64,000 bases of DNA from CAIWHR01 sp963809965 (GCA_963809965.1 CAWELU010000041.1:44932-108931), one strand, 5' to 3'; positions 1 through 9,265 are shown, numbered from the stretch's first letter. A program made the numbers and translations. The notes: a model not told the origin generated them from the letters alone.

Positions 1-7
1 GGCTCTG

Positions 8-1495
8 CTAGAGGATCTCCGCCGCGTGGTCGGCGAGGCGCGAGCGCTCGCCGCGCTGCAGCGTCACGTGCCCGGAATGCGACCAGCCCTTGAACCGGTC
101 GACGACGTAGGTGATGCCCGAGCTGCCCTCGGTCAGGTAGGGCGTGTCGATCTGCGCGATGTTGCCGAGGCAGACGACCTTGGTGCCCGGCCCGGCGCGG
201 GTGATCATCGTCTTCATCTGCTTGGGCGTGAGGTTCTGCGCCTCGTCGATGATCAGGAACTTGTTGATGAACGTGCGGCCGCGCATGAAGTTCAGGCTCT
301 TCACCTTGATCCGCGAGCGGATCAGGTCGCGCGTGGCCGCGCGCCCCCATTCGCCGGCCTCGTCGTCGGTCTTGTTGAGCACGTCGAGGTTGTCCTCGAG
401 CGCGCCCATCCACGGGTTCATCTTCTCCTCCTCGGTGCCCGGCAGGAAGCCGATGTCCTCGCCGACCGGAACCGTGACCCGCGTCATGATGATCTCGGAA
501 TAGACCTTGAACTCGAGCGTCAGCATCAGGCCCGCGGCGAGCGTCAGCAGCGTCTTGCCGGTGCCGGCCTGCCCGAGCAGCGACACGAAGTCGACCTCCG
601 GATTCATCAGCAGGTTGAGCGCGAAATTCTGCTCGCGGTTGCGCGCGGTGATGCCCCAGACGTTGTTCTTCTGGTGCGTGTAGTCCTTGAGCGTCTGCAG
701 CACCGCGGTGCGGCCGCGAGATCTCCTTGACCAGCGCGTAGAGCGGCGCCTCGCCCGGCGATCTCCTGGTAGAGGAACTCGTTGATCAGCAGCGACGGCA
801 CCAGCGGCCCGGTGATCCGGTAGTACGTGTGCCCGCCCTGCTGCCACGACTCCATCGCCTTGCCGTGGCGGTCCCAGAAGTCGGCCGGCAGCTCGCGCAT
901 GCCGCAGTAGAGGAGCTCGGTGTCCTCGAGCACCTTGTCGTTGAAGTAGTCCTCGGCGGCGATCCCCAGCGCGCGCGCCTTGATCCGCATGTTGATGTCC
1001 TTCGACACCAGGATCACGTTGCGCTTCGGGTGCATGTGCTGCAGGTGCATCACGACGGCGAGGATCTGGTTGTCGGCCTTGCCGTTGGCGAGCGAGGCGG
1101 GCAGCACCGTCGTGATCGACCTCGGTCTGCAGGTAGAGCCTGCCGGTCGCCGCGCCGCCCGACTTCGCCTCGAGCGGGATGCCCTCGGCGATGCCGTCGG
1201 GCATCGCGGTGACGAGCTCGTCGAGGAAGCGCGATGCCTGCCGCGCGTTGCGCGCGACCTCGGTCACGCCCTTCTTGTTGTTGTCGAGCTCCTCGAGCGT
1301 GAGGATCGGCAGGTAGATGTCGTGTTCTTCGAAGCGGAAGAGGCTCGTCGGATCGTGCATCAGCACGTTGGTGTCGAGCACGAACAGCTTGTTGGCCGGG
1401 AGGAGGCGGGTGGCCGGGCCGGGCTTGCCGGAGGGTCGGACGGACTTGCGGGCAACGAGGGTTAAGGGCGCGGGGCGGATCTTGCGCTCGACCAT
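8..1495 (-). CDS. PIN-domain/PhoH-family ATPase (three apparent 1-base insertions)
   Basis: A PhoH-like protein with an N-terminal PIN domain, the YlaK-type architecture linked to RNA metabolism. The PIN domain begins near residue 37 (LDTNVLMHDP, acidic D41). The PhoH ATPase follows with Walker A GQAGTGKT near residue 306 and Walker B FLIIDEAQN near residue 415. The reading frame breaks near 1115, 756 and 717. Removing one extra base at each site restores a continuous protein of about 494 residues, so the net +3 leaves the C-terminus in the starting frame. The stop codon at 8-10 is present, so the gene is complete. Family assignment is firm; the breaks look like sequence error. Confidence 0.88.
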   Translation of the reverse strand: MVERKIRPAPLTLVARKSVRPSGKPGPATRLLPANKLFVLDTNVLMHDPTSLFRFEEHDIYLPILTLEELDNNKKGVTEVARNARQASRFLDELVTAMPDGIAEGIPLEAKSGGAATGRLYLQTEVDHDGAARLARQRQGRQPDPRRRDAPAAHAPEAQRDPGVEGHQHADQGARAGDRRRGLLQRQGARGHRAPLLRHARAAGRLLGPPRQGDGVVAAGRAHVLPDHRAAGAVAADQRVPLPGDRRARRRSTRWSRRSRGRTAVLQTLKDYTHQKNNVWGITARNREQNFALNLLMNPEVDFVSLLGQAGTGKTLLTLAAGLMLTLEFKVYSEIIMTRVTVPVGEDIGFLPGTEEEKMNPWMGALEDNLDVLNKTDDEAGEWGRAATRDLIRSRIKVKSLNFMRGRTFINKFLIIDEAQNLTPKQMKTMITRAGPGTKVVCLGNIAQIDTPYLTEGSSGITYVVDRFKGWSHSGHVTLQRGERSRLADHAAEIL

Positions 1496-1737
1496 GAGCC
1501 TCCTTGACGCGGAGAGTTAATGGGGCAGTGCCATGGCCATGCTAGCGTCGGGGGCGGGCGAATACAAGCGATAGTGGATGCCGAGCGTCGCAGTCGCTAC
1601 CGATTGTGGTGCGTTTCATACGACGCGCGTCGACGGCACGGCGGCGGGAAGCCGTTACGCGTGCGGTGCTTGCCATCCGCGCTACGGGAGTCGGCATGGC
1701 GTCGCCGGAGAAAATCGCATGCCGCGCCGTCGGCGCG

Positions 1738-2193
1738 TCACAACGACTTGACGAAAGCGAGCACCTCGCCCGCATGGCCGGGCACCTTCACGCCACGCCA
1801 TTCCCGCGCGAGATTTCCCTTCGCGTCGATGACGAACGTGCTGCGCTCGATGCCGCGCACTTGCTTGCCGTACATGTTCTTCATCTTGATGACGCCGAAC
1901 TGCGTGCACAGTTTCTCGTCGGCGTCGGACAGGAGCGGGAAGGGGAACCCCATCTTGGTCTTGAAGCCCTCGTGCGACTTGAGCGAGTCGCGCGAAACGC
2001 CCGCGACGACCGCGCCGAGCTTCGCGAACTCCTTGTGCAGATCGCGGAAGTCGGCGCCTTCGGTCGTGCAGCCCGGCGTGTTGTCCTTCGGGTAGAAGTA
2101 CAGAACCACCGGGTGGCCCTTGTGGTCCGACAGCTTGAACGTCACGCCGCCGGTGGCGGGAACCGAGAAATCCGGAATTTTCTTGCCGGGCAT
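1738..2193 (-). CDS. bcp: Thiol peroxidase, Bcp/PrxQ type
   Basis: A 151-residue AhpC/TSA-family peroxiredoxin that reduces hydroperoxides in the cytoplasm. The peroxidatic cysteine is C42 in the motif NTPGCTTEG. In E. coli Bcp the resolving cysteine sits five residues later; here that position (47) is alanine. C96 in the DEKLCTQF segment is the only other cysteine and could resolve the sulfenic acid in the manner of PrxQ members using a distant cysteine, or the enzyme may be 1-Cys. The gene stands alone on the minus strand between phoH and the toxin-antitoxin pair. Confidence 0.9.
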   Translation of the reverse strand: MPGKKIPDFSVPATGGVTFKLSDHKGHPVVLYFYPKDNTPGCTTEGADFRDLHKEFAKLGAVVAGVSRDSLKSHEGFKTKMGFPFPLLSDADEKLCTQFGVIKMKNMYGKQVRGIERSTFVIDAKGNLAREWRGVKVPGHAGEVLAFVKSL

Positions 2194-2212
2194 GGAAGCG
2201 GCTCCTTCGGTT

Positions 2213-2641
2213 CTATTCGAGAGGGTGACGCCAGCGCAGTCCTTTGAAGCGGCTGAAATCGCGGTCGGTCGAAATCCATTCGCAGCCCGATTCGATGGCC
2301 AGGGCGGCGAGATAGGCGTCGGGCACGAGGTTGCCCTTCACGCCCGTTTCGGTGCACAACCGCCGAAACAGATCCCAGTGCCGCGGGCCGGATTCGATGC
2401 GCACGCAGTTGGGCTGATCGCGAACCTGCGCGGCGAAGGCGAATGCATCCGCTCCATGGCTCGGGCGCTTGAACACCTTGGGATGGGTCACCACCCGAAT
2501 GAACCCGCTCAGGACGAGATCGCACATCGCATAGGCCTCGTCGCCATTGACGACGCTCTCGAGCCATGCGCGGTACGCGGCATGGTTGGGGGTCTCCTCC
2601 CGGTGTGCGTAGACCAGCACGTTGACATCGGGGAGGACCAT
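2213..2641 (-). CDS. vapC: PIN-domain ribonuclease toxin (VapC family)
   Basis: A 142-residue PIN-domain protein, the RNase toxin of a type II toxin-antitoxin pair. Acidic active-site candidates are D5 (PDVNVLVYAH), an aspartate in CDLVLSGF near 41, an aspartate in VPDAYLAAL near 107 and the STDRDF segment near 125. The SGFIRVVTHPKVF segment is typical of the subfamily that carries an Arg-Val-Val-Thr signature. It starts one base after the antitoxin stop codon, so the two are co-transcribed and probably translationally coupled. The target RNA cannot be read from the sequence. Confidence 0.85.
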   Translation of the reverse strand: MVLPDVNVLVYAHREETPNHAAYRAWLESVVNGDEAYAMCDLVLSGFIRVVTHPKVFKRPSHGADAFAFAAQVRDQPNCVRIESGPRHWDLFRRLCTETGVKGNLVPDAYLAALAIESGCEWISTDRDFSRFKGLRWRHPLE

Positions 2642-2642
2642 C

Positions 2643-2879
2643 TCAGGACTCCATCAGATCGAGCAGCGCCGCCGTGTCGTCGAGGTCCACTCCCGGCCGC
2701 ACGCCGTCGCCTTTCACGGTTTTCAGGCGCACGGGCTTGCGCTTGGCCTGCGCGCCGCGCCGGGCAAGCGTTTCGCGCAAGGCATCCTCCAGCACCGCGG
2801 TAAGCGTTCTGCCGGTCTCCGCGGCCAGCTTCTTTGCGCTGGCCAGGAGTCGCTCGTCGAGACGGACCGTCGTTCGCAT
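2643..2879 (-). CDS. vapB: Ribbon-helix-helix antitoxin (VapB-like)
   Basis: A 78-residue protein whose N-terminus (MRTTVRLDERLLASAKKLA) reads as a ribbon-helix-helix DNA-binding fold, followed by a charged linker and an acidic tail (DLDDTAALLDLMES) of the sort that fills the toxin active site. It lies immediately upstream of the PIN toxin, as an autoregulating antitoxin should. Its own start codon lies inside a pair of exact direct repeats that probably form its operator. Confidence 0.82.
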   Translation of the reverse strand: MRTTVRLDERLLASAKKLAAETGRTLTAVLEDALRETLARRGAQAKRKPVRLKTVKGDGVRPGVDLDDTAALLDLMES

Positions 2880-2907
2880 GCATCAAAGCATATATACCAT
2901 GCATCAA
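2877..2907 (-). promoter_or_regulatory. Candidate vapBC operator: two exact 10-bp direct repeats 21 bp apart
   Basis: On the plus strand CATGCATCAA occurs at 2877-2886 and again at 2898-2907. The centre-to-centre distance is 21 bp, two helical turns, so bound proteins would sit on the same DNA face. The first copy overlaps the vapB start codon. An AT-rich TATATA stretch lies between the copies and could serve as part of the promoter. The layout fits autorepression by a ribbon-helix-helix dimer. Confidence 0.55.
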
Positions 2908-2949
2908 TATGTCAAATCGCTCCGGCCGGACCGGCAGCGTGCGGCGGAT

Positions 2950-3884
2950 TCACTGCGCCTGCGCAAGGTCGACGTCGGCGAGAAATTCGGCCCCTTGCAC
3001 GAGCACCGTGCCGCTTCGCCCTGGAATTTCGCCTGCGCCGACCTCGCAACGAGGCTGCGCGAACGCCGGCAGCGATTCGAACAGCGTCCGCGTCGAGCCA
3101 AGCGTCCAGCCCTGTGCCTTCCAGCCGGCCAGCAGCTGCTCGAAGGCGGGCGCCAATCGCATCCCCTCGAGCTCGGCATGCAGCGTGAACACGTGGGGGC
3201 CCTGGCCGGGAGTCGTCGTCAGCTCCAGCAGATGCGCGGCAACGTTCTGTTCGGTGATGCCGTCGCAGCCGATCAGCTCGTCGAGGGTGGGCAGCGTGGT
3301 CGGCAACTGCGGACAGCGGATCAGCTCGCCCCTGCAACACGGGCAGATGCGGCGAGGTGCCCCGGCCGTCGGAGCAATACTCGAACCCCAGGCGTTGCGT
3401 CAGCCGGAGCGCGTGGACGTTCATCTGCCAGCCTGCCGCACCGTGCACGAGCGGATCGGCGCGCGAAGATGTCGGTGAAGCGATCGCAGGCGCGCTGCAT
3501 TTCGGCACGCGTCCATTCGGCATCCGCGGCGGCGACGCCATCCTGCCAGCGGACGTGATCCCAGCAATGGATGCCGACCTCGAATCCCGCATCGCGTGTT
3601 GCCCGCATCACGTCGGCCGCCCGACGTCCGATGTCGGGGCCCGGCAGCAGCGTCCCATAGCAGAGCGTCTTCACGCCGTAATGCCGCACGACCGATGTCC
3701 GGCGCACCTTGCCGACGAACCCGCGCCGGAACACCCGCTTGATCGCGCGCCCGGTGTGGTCGGGACCGAGCGAGAAGAGGAAGGTGGCGTCGGCACCGTG
3801 CTTGCGCAGCAGCGTCACGAGCGTCGGCACGCCTTCGCGCGTTCCCCGCAGGGTGTCGACGTCGATCTTGAGCGCCAGAAGCAT
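2950..3884 (-). CDS. arnD: 4-deoxy-4-formamido-L-arabinose-phosphoundecaprenol deformylase (two apparent insertions)
   Basis: A NodB-type polysaccharide deacetylase that removes the formyl group from undecaprenyl-phosphate L-Ara4FN. The N-terminus (KIDVDTLRGTREGVP) closely matches E. coli ArnD, and HCWDHVRWQD supplies metal-ligand histidines. The frame changes near 3466 and again near 3330. Each fits one extra base, and the corrected product is about 310 residues ending in the ArnD-like segment HAELEGMRLAPAFEQLL. It is the last gene of the arn operon, 15 bp after the decarboxylase gene. Confidence 0.85.
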
Positions 3885-3899
3885 GGGCGGGCAGCGCCC

Positions 3900-4943
3900 T
3901 CACTCGACCAGCCGCCGCGCCTCCGCCACCTGTCCGCGGTAGGCATCGAAGATCCGGCGCAACGCCTCGTCCATGGCGACCGTCGGCCGCCAGTGGAGGT
4001 CGGCGCAGGTGTTGTCGATCTTCGGCACGCGGTTCTGCACGTCCTGGTAGCCCTTGCCGTAGTAGTCGGCCGACGTCGTCTCGACGATCCGCACCCGTTC
4101 CGCGGTCGTGCGGTACTCGGGGTAGGTGAGGGCGAGGTCGAGCATCATCGTGGCGACTTCGCGCACGGAGAAATTGTTGGCCGGGTTGCCGATGTTGTAG
4201 ATCTTCCCGGTCGCGATGCCGCCGGGGTTGGCGATGATCTTCAGCAGCGCGGCGATGCCGTCGTCCACATAGGTGAACGCGCGCTTCTGGGTGCCGCCGT
4301 CGACCAGCTTGATCGGCTCGCCGCGGACGATCTGGCCGAGGAACTGCGTGATCACGCGCGAGCTGCCTTCCTTCGCCGTGTTGATCGAGTCGAGGCCCGC
4401 GCCGATCCAGTTGAACGGCCGGAACAGCGTGTAGTCGAGACCCTGCTCCATGCCGTAGGCGTGGATCACGCGGTCCATCAGCTGTTTCGCGCAGGCGTAG
4501 ATCCAGCGCGGCTTGTTGATCGGTCCCAGGACGAGCGCGGACGCCTCGGAATCGAACTCGGCATCGGCGCACATCCCGTAGACCTCGGAGGTCGACGGGA
4601 AGATGATCCGCCTGCGGTGCCGCAGCGCGGCGCGCACGATCGGCAGGTTGGCCTCGAAGTCGAGCTCGAAGACGCGCAGCGGCTCGCGGACGTACGTCGC
4701 GGGCGTGGCGATCGCAACCAGCGGCAGCACGGTGTCGCATTTCTTGATGTGGTACTCGATCCATTCCTTGTTGATCGTGATGTCGCCCTCGAAGAAATGG
4801 AACCGTGGCTCGGCGATGAGGTCGGCGATGCGGTCGGCCTGCATGTCCATCCCGTAGATGTCCCAGTCGGTGCCGTCCAGGATGTGCCGGGAGAGGTGGT
4901 GGCCGATGAAGCCGTTGACGCCGAGGATCAGTATTCTTTTCAT
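3900..4943 (-). CDS. arnA: UDP-glucuronate decarboxylase, stand-alone ArnA C-terminal domain
   Basis: A 347-residue extended short-chain dehydrogenase matching the C-terminal half of ArnA, which oxidises and decarboxylates UDP-glucuronic acid to UDP-4-keto-pentose. The Rossmann motif is at the N-terminus (LILGVNGFIGHHL). STSEVYGMC and KPRWIYACAKQLMDRV contain the Ser/Thr and Tyr-x3-Lys catalytic region. In E. coli this domain is fused to a formyltransferase; here it is a separate gene. Its ATG overlaps the stop of the upstream TMEM175-like gene by 4 bp, so translation is probably coupled. Confidence 0.9.
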   Translation of the reverse strand: MKRILILGVNGFIGHHLSRHILDGTDWDIYGMDMQADRIADLIAEPRFHFFEGDITINKEWIEYHIKKCDTVLPLVAIATPATYVREPLRVFELDFEANLPIVRAALRHRRRIIFPSTSEVYGMCADAEFDSEASALVLGPINKPRWIYACAKQLMDRVIHAYGMEQGLDYTLFRPFNWIGAGLDSINTAKEGSSRVITQFLGQIVRGEPIKLVDGGTQKRAFTYVDDGIAALLKIIANPGGIATGKIYNIGNPANNFSVREVATMMLDLALTYPEYRTTAERVRIVETTSADYYGKGYQDVQNRVPKIDNTCADLHWRPTVAMDEALRRIFDAYRGQVAEARRLVE

Positions 4944-5623
4944 GAGGGGTCCACGTCGGGGCGGCGCTTGCCGGGAGGGGCGGCGCGAACAATCCGATCG
5001 ATCGTGCCGGGAACGAAGGCAGGGATTGCGAGCAGCAGGTAGAGATACATGCCGACGCGCGGGCTGAAGAGCGAGGTTGCCATCGAGACGAGGGGAATCG
5101 TCGCGAACATCAGCATTTGCTGCCGCATCTGCAGGACTTTACTGTCCGCCAAGTCCGGCGACGCGAGATCCGGGCAGGCCACCAGGTGGCGCAGGTGCGC
5201 AAGCAGCAGCGATGCCAGCACGAGCAGATTCACGCCATACACGAATACCGGCAGGAGCAGATGGCCGTGGTCGCCCATGAGGTCGGTGGAGAAGGGGACG
5301 AGCACGGTGAACAGGAGGAACACGAGGTTGATCCAGAGCAGGCGGCGGTCGACGTAGCGCACGTAGTGGAACTGCTGGTGGTGGGCGAGCCAGAACATGC
5401 CCAGCACGACGAAGCTGATCGCGTACATCGCGAAACTGTGCTCGAGCGTCCCCAGATGTTCGACAAGCGCGCGGTTCGTGTCGAACCGAAGGTTCACCGG
5501 CGACTTGATGTCCAGAACCAGCAGCGTCATTGCCACGGCGAAGATCCCGTCGGCAAGCGCCTCGATCCGGCTCTTGGACAGGCCGCGCGGGTCTGTCGCT
5601 CCAGCTTCGCGTTCGCGGGTCAT
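4940..5623 (-). CDS. TMEM175/DUF1211-family membrane protein embedded in the arn operon
   Basis: A 227-residue integral membrane protein with about six hydrophobic segments. The first helix (RIEALADGIFAVAMTLLVLDI) is the DUF1211/TMEM175 signature, a family that includes bacterial potassium channels. The arginine and aspartate of the signature are kept, while the usual Phe-Ser pair before the aspartate is Leu-Ala. The start at 5623 was chosen because it overlaps the formyltransferase stop as ATGA; the 3' end overlaps the decarboxylase start in the same way. This places a putative ion channel inside the split ArnA unit. Channel activity is inferred from the family only. Confidence 0.8.
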   Translation of the reverse strand: MTREREAGATDPRGLSKSRIEALADGIFAVAMTLLVLDIKSPVNLRFDTNRALVEHLGTLEHSFAMYAISFVVLGMFWLAHHQQFHYVRYVDRRLLWINLVFLLFTVLVPFSTDLMGDHGHLLLPVFVYGVNLLVLASLLLAHLRHLVACPDLASPDLADSKVLQMRQQMLMFATIPLVSMATSLFSPRVGMYLYLLLAIPAFVPGTIDRIVRAAPPGKRRPDVDPS

Positions 5624-6559
5624 GCTGCCGCTCCCCCGGGGAGTGCAAAGGGCGCCGGTCCCAGGCGTGCGGCGAGCGCGCGCGGATCGACCGGTGCACC
5701 ATCGAGTTCCAACGCCAGGATCGCGAGCGTGCCGCCGCCACCGCAATGGGCCAGCAAACGAGCGTCGCGCACATCGAGCATCGGGGCGAGCGTCGGGGGT
5801 GTCGCGGGATCGACAACGCGCGTCCGGAGGATCCGCGCGCGAACGCCATTCAGGGTCGTGCGAGCGCCCGGGTAGGGCGGGGCGACGGCGCGCACGAGGT
5901 TGTGTACTTCGGTCGCGCTGCGGAACCAGTCGATGACCCCGTCATCCGGCTGTACGGCCGCCGAAGTAGCTGGCCTGCGCGGGGTCCTGCCGGATGCGCG
6001 GTGCGGTGCCGGCGACGAGCGCAGGCAATGCCGCGTCGAGCGTGATTTCCGCCGCGACCGTCACCTTGTCGAAGACCTCGCGCGCCGTGTCCTCCGGGAG
6101 GATGGGGACGGCGGTCTGCGCCACGATGTCGCCGGCATCCGGCGCTTCGATCATGTAGTGCAGCGTGGCGCCGGTTTCCCGCTCGCCGCGGAGCACCGCC
6201 CAATTCACCGGTGCACGGCCACGATAACGGGGCAGCAGCGATCCGTGCATGTTGAGCGCGCCACGCGCAGGAAGCGCCAGCAGCGGGGCCTGCAGGAGCT
6301 TCCGGTAATAGAACGAGAACACAAAGTCCGGTTTCAATGCAGCAATGCGCGCGACCTGGGCCGGCGCGTTCGGGTCGGCCGGACGGATTGTCGCGAGGCC
6401 ATAGTCCGCGGCGGCGGCCGCCACCGAGTCGAACCAGAGGGTCTCGCCGGGACTGTCCTCGTGCGTGACGACCAGCGGCACGTCGACGCCGTGCGCAAGC
6501 AGCACCTTCAGGCAGCGGACACCGACGTTGTGATAGGCATAGACGACGGCGCGGGGCAT
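5620..6559 (-). CDS. arnA: UDP-L-Ara4N formyltransferase, stand-alone ArnA N-terminal domain (one apparent insertion)
   Basis: A methionyl-tRNA-formyltransferase-type protein of about 312 residues matching the N-terminal half of ArnA, which formylates UDP-L-Ara4N. The catalytic core has LNMHGSLLPRYRGRAPVNWA with the Asn/His pair. Near 5956 the frame shifts by one extra base; the continuation (QPDDGVIDWFRSATEV...VRAVAPPYPGA) is the expected C-terminal subdomain and ends at 5620. Together with the decarboxylase at 3900-4943 it reconstitutes ArnA in two pieces. Confidence 0.85.
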
Positions 6560-6598
6560 GGACGGCAGCTCGGGCGATCGACGCAGGGCTTTCGCGAC

Positions 6599-7636
6599 TC
6601 AGGTGTTCGGCCGGGCGGCCGATTCGCTTGACGCAGGGATTTCGCCCACGACTGCCGATCCCGGTTGCGCGCGGGGCTGCCGGGCATCGCGCTCCAGCAC
6701 GGCCTCGATCCGGTAGCGCGGACGCTCGCGCACCTGCTGGTAGATCCGGCCTACATACTCGCCGATGAGTCCCATGCCGAACAGCAACGTCCCGATCAGG
6801 AAGAACGCGAGAATGTCGCGATCCCACAACACGCCCGGTCCCGGAAAAACACCCTCCCACAGCGCGAGGGCCACACGGTACGCGATCACGACCAGGTAGG
6901 CTCCGAGCGCGAGTGCGGAGACCAGCATCCCGAACATCGAGAACATTTGCAGCGGCACCAGGGAGAAGCCGGTGGCGAGGTCGAAGTTGAGCCGGATCAG
7001 CATGTAGAGCGAATACTTGGATTCGCCGGCCGAGCGCTCCTCGTGGGCGACGTCGACCTCGGTCGGGTTGCTGGCGAACGTGTAGGCGAGCGCCGGGATG
7101 TACGTGCTGACCTCGCGGCTCGCGACGACGGCGGCGACGATGTCGCGGCTGTACGCGCGCAGCATGCAGCCCTGGTCGGTCATCCGGATGCGCGTGGTCC
7201 GCTCGCGCAGCCGGTTCATCGCCTTCGACGCGAGCCGGCGCCACCAGGTGTCCTCGCGGTTGCGGCGCACGCCGCCGACGTAGTCATGGCCGGCATCCAT
7301 GGCCGCGAGCAGCTTGCCGATTTCCTCGGGGGGGTTCTGCAGGTCGGCATCCAGAGTGACGACGCGTTCGCCGCAACAGTGCTCGAAGCCGGCGAAGATT
7401 GCCATGTGCTGCCCGAAGTTGGCGTTGAACAGCACGACGCGGGTGACGTCCGGGCGCCGCTGCCACTGCTCGCGCAGCAGCGCCGCCGAGCGGTCGCGGC
7501 TGCCGTCGTTGACGAAGATGACTTCGTAGGTCGTGCCCAGCGCATCCAGCGCGGGATAAAGCCGAGCGAAAAGCGCCGGCAACCCGGGCTCTTCGTTGAA
7601 GACCGGAATGACGACCGACAGCTGCACGTTTTCCAT
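6599..7636 (-). CDS. arnC: Undecaprenyl-phosphate L-Ara4FN transferase
   Basis: A 345-residue GT2 glycosyltransferase that moves L-Ara4FN from UDP to undecaprenyl phosphate on the cytoplasmic face. The N-terminal GT-A domain has VVIPVFNEE and the DADLQNPPEEI metal/nucleotide motif, with FNANFGQHMA and MTDQGCMLRAY as in ArnC/DPM1-like enzymes. Two membrane helices follow near residues 235-300. It lies between arnB and the formyltransferase gene in the same direction. Confidence 0.9.
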   Translation of the reverse strand: MENVQLSVVIPVFNEEPGLPALFARLYPALDALGTTYEVIFVNDGSRDRSAALLREQWQRRPDVTRVVLFNANFGQHMAIFAGFEHCCGERVVTLDADLQNPPEEIGKLLAAMDAGHDYVGGVRRNREDTWWRRLASKAMNRLRERTTRIRMTDQGCMLRAYSRDIVAAVVASREVSTYIPALAYTFASNPTEVDVAHEERSAGESKYSLYMLIRLNFDLATGFSLVPLQMFSMFGMLVSALALGAYLVVIAYRVALALWEGVFPGPGVLWDRDILAFFLIGTLLFGMGLIGEYVGRIYQQVRERPRYRIEAVLERDARQPRAQPGSAVVGEIPASSESAARPNT

Positions 7637-7655
7637 GGCGGCGCTGTCGCGCCGG

Positions 7656-8868
7656 TCAGTCAGTGCCCGCTCGGCCGCTCGAAGGGCACTGACGCCCCGG
7701 GGGTGCGAACGTGTGAGCTGAGGCGTTCATCAGGCGCGCAGCCGCCATGACATCGGCCACCGCGGCGCACACACGGTCGACGTCGGCGTCGGTCATTCCT
7801 GCATGCAGCGGAAGCGCGACGGTTTCGCGCGCGATCCGCTCGGTCACCGGGAAATCGCCCTTCCCGGTAGCCGTAGCGCCGCCCCAGCGTGGTGAGGTGG
7901 AGCGCTTCGTACGATACACCCGTGCCGATCCCGCGCGCATCGAGCGCATCGCGGAAATCCTTGCGCGTGAGGGTCAGGCGATCCAGCGGCAGGAGCACCG
8001 AGAACATGTTCCAGGAATGGCCGTCGTCGCCCTGCGGACGCGGCGGCAGCAGACACGGCGGATCGGTCGCGAAGCGCTCGAAATAGCGATCGACGAGTGC
8101 CCGGCGACGCGCGAGAAACTCCGGCAGGCGCTCGAGCTGTGCGACGCCGATCCGCGCGTTGACGTCGGGCAGATTGAACTTGCCGCCGGGAAAGGCGACG
8201 TCGCGCGTGCGGTCGGACAGGTAGACGATCCCGTGAAAGCGAAGGGCGTCGACGCGGTTGGCTTCGTCGAGGTCGTTGACGACGAGCGCGCCGCCCTCGA
8301 TCGTCGTCATGTTCTTGTTCGGATGGAAGGAGAACGCGACCAGATCGCCGAGCTCGCCGACGTTGCGACCCTTCCAGCGCGAGCCCATCACCAGCGCCGC
8401 GTCCTCGATCACGCGCAGTCTGTGCCGTCGAGCGAGCGCGTGGAGGGCGTCGAGATCGACGAGCGACCCCGGCCAGTGCGTTGGAGCGATGGCCCGGGTG
8501 CGTGGCGTGATCGCGGCCGCAACCTGTTCGAGATCGAGGTTGCGCGTGACGAGGTCGCAGTCGACGAACACCGGCTTCGCGCCGACCTTGACGATCATGT
8601 TCAACACCGTGAAGAAACTCTGCGCCGACGTGATCACCTCGTCGCCCGGACCGATGCCCGCGAGCTGCAACGCGACTTCGATGGCCGCGGTCGCCGAGGT
8701 CATCGCCTTCACCGGACGGTCGCCGCAATAGGCCGAGAGCGCTGCCTCGAATCGCCGCACCCACGGCCCGCTCGTGATCCAGCCGGAGCGCAGGACATCG
8801 GCGACGCCCGCGATCGTCGCCTCGTCGAGCACGGGACCGGCGAATTTCAGATAGGGCGCTGCGCTCAT
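7656..8868 (-). CDS. arnB: UDP-4-amino-4-deoxy-L-arabinose aminotransferase (one apparent insertion)
   Basis: A DegT/DnrJ/EryC1-family PLP enzyme of about 403 residues that aminates UDP-4-keto-pentose. The PLP lysine lies in SFHPNKNMTTIEGG, as in ArnB. The start at 8868 (MSAAPYLKFAG) is set by homology. One extra G near 7859 breaks the frame; the correct continuation is DFPVTERIARETVALPLHAGM. The last codons and the stop come from a 35-bp palindromic repeat, giving an unusual C-terminal tail. Confidence 0.86.
7659..7693. repeat. 35-bp palindromic element, copy 1
   Basis: Arms GTCAGTGCCC (7659-7668) and GGGCACTGAC (7684-7693) pair perfectly around a 15-nt loop. A second copy with identical arms and a loop of the same length lies at 47205-47239 in opposite orientation; the loops differ at two of 15 positions. 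It overlaps the 3' end of arnB. There is no T-tract, so a simple Rho-independent terminator is unlikely; it resembles a REP element. Confidence 0.85.
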
Positions 8869-8885
8869 CACGGATCCCGCGCCGG

Positions 8886-9258
8886 TCAGCTCTTCGCGAC
8901 CAGCCACACGCCGAGAACGATGAATCCGATGCCGAGCCAGCGCGTCGTGGTCACTGTCTCGCCGAACAGGTAATGCGCGGCGATCGCGTTGACGATGTAG
9001 CCGACCGAAAGCAACGGATAGGCCACCGATACGGGAACCCGCGAGAGCCCGAGTATCCAGACGACGAGCGAGGCCGCGTAACACGCGGCACCGAGCACGA
9101 AATGCCGCTGCGTCGCCATCTTCGCCAGCGTCGTCGAGCCAGTTTTCCGGCGTCAGCGTGAGCACGCCCAGCACGTTGGTGCCTGCCTTCAGCAGCAGCT
9201 GCGCGCCGGCATTGAGCAGCACGCCGGCCATCAGGAAGGCGAACGCCGCGTAGGTCAT
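8886..9258 (-). CDS. SMR/EamA-type small transporter, ArnE/ArnF-like flippase subunit (one apparent insertion)
   Basis: A four-helix small-multidrug-resistance-type protein of about 123 residues. ArnE and ArnF of this fold are proposed to flip undecaprenyl-phosphate-L-Ara4N across the inner membrane. The N-terminal half reads MTYAAFAFLMAGVLLNAGAQ; after one extra base near 9131 it continues LAKMATQRHFVLGAACYA and ends ...GVWLVAKS. Only one such gene is present, where E. coli has two, so it may act as a homodimer. Position between arnT and arnB supports the role. Confidence 0.78.
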
Positions 9259-9265
9259 GGTTGAG

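Noticed and set aside
7659..7693. Rho-independent terminator for arnB
   Set aside because: No T-tract follows on either strand, and the same element occurs before nuoH inside an operon.
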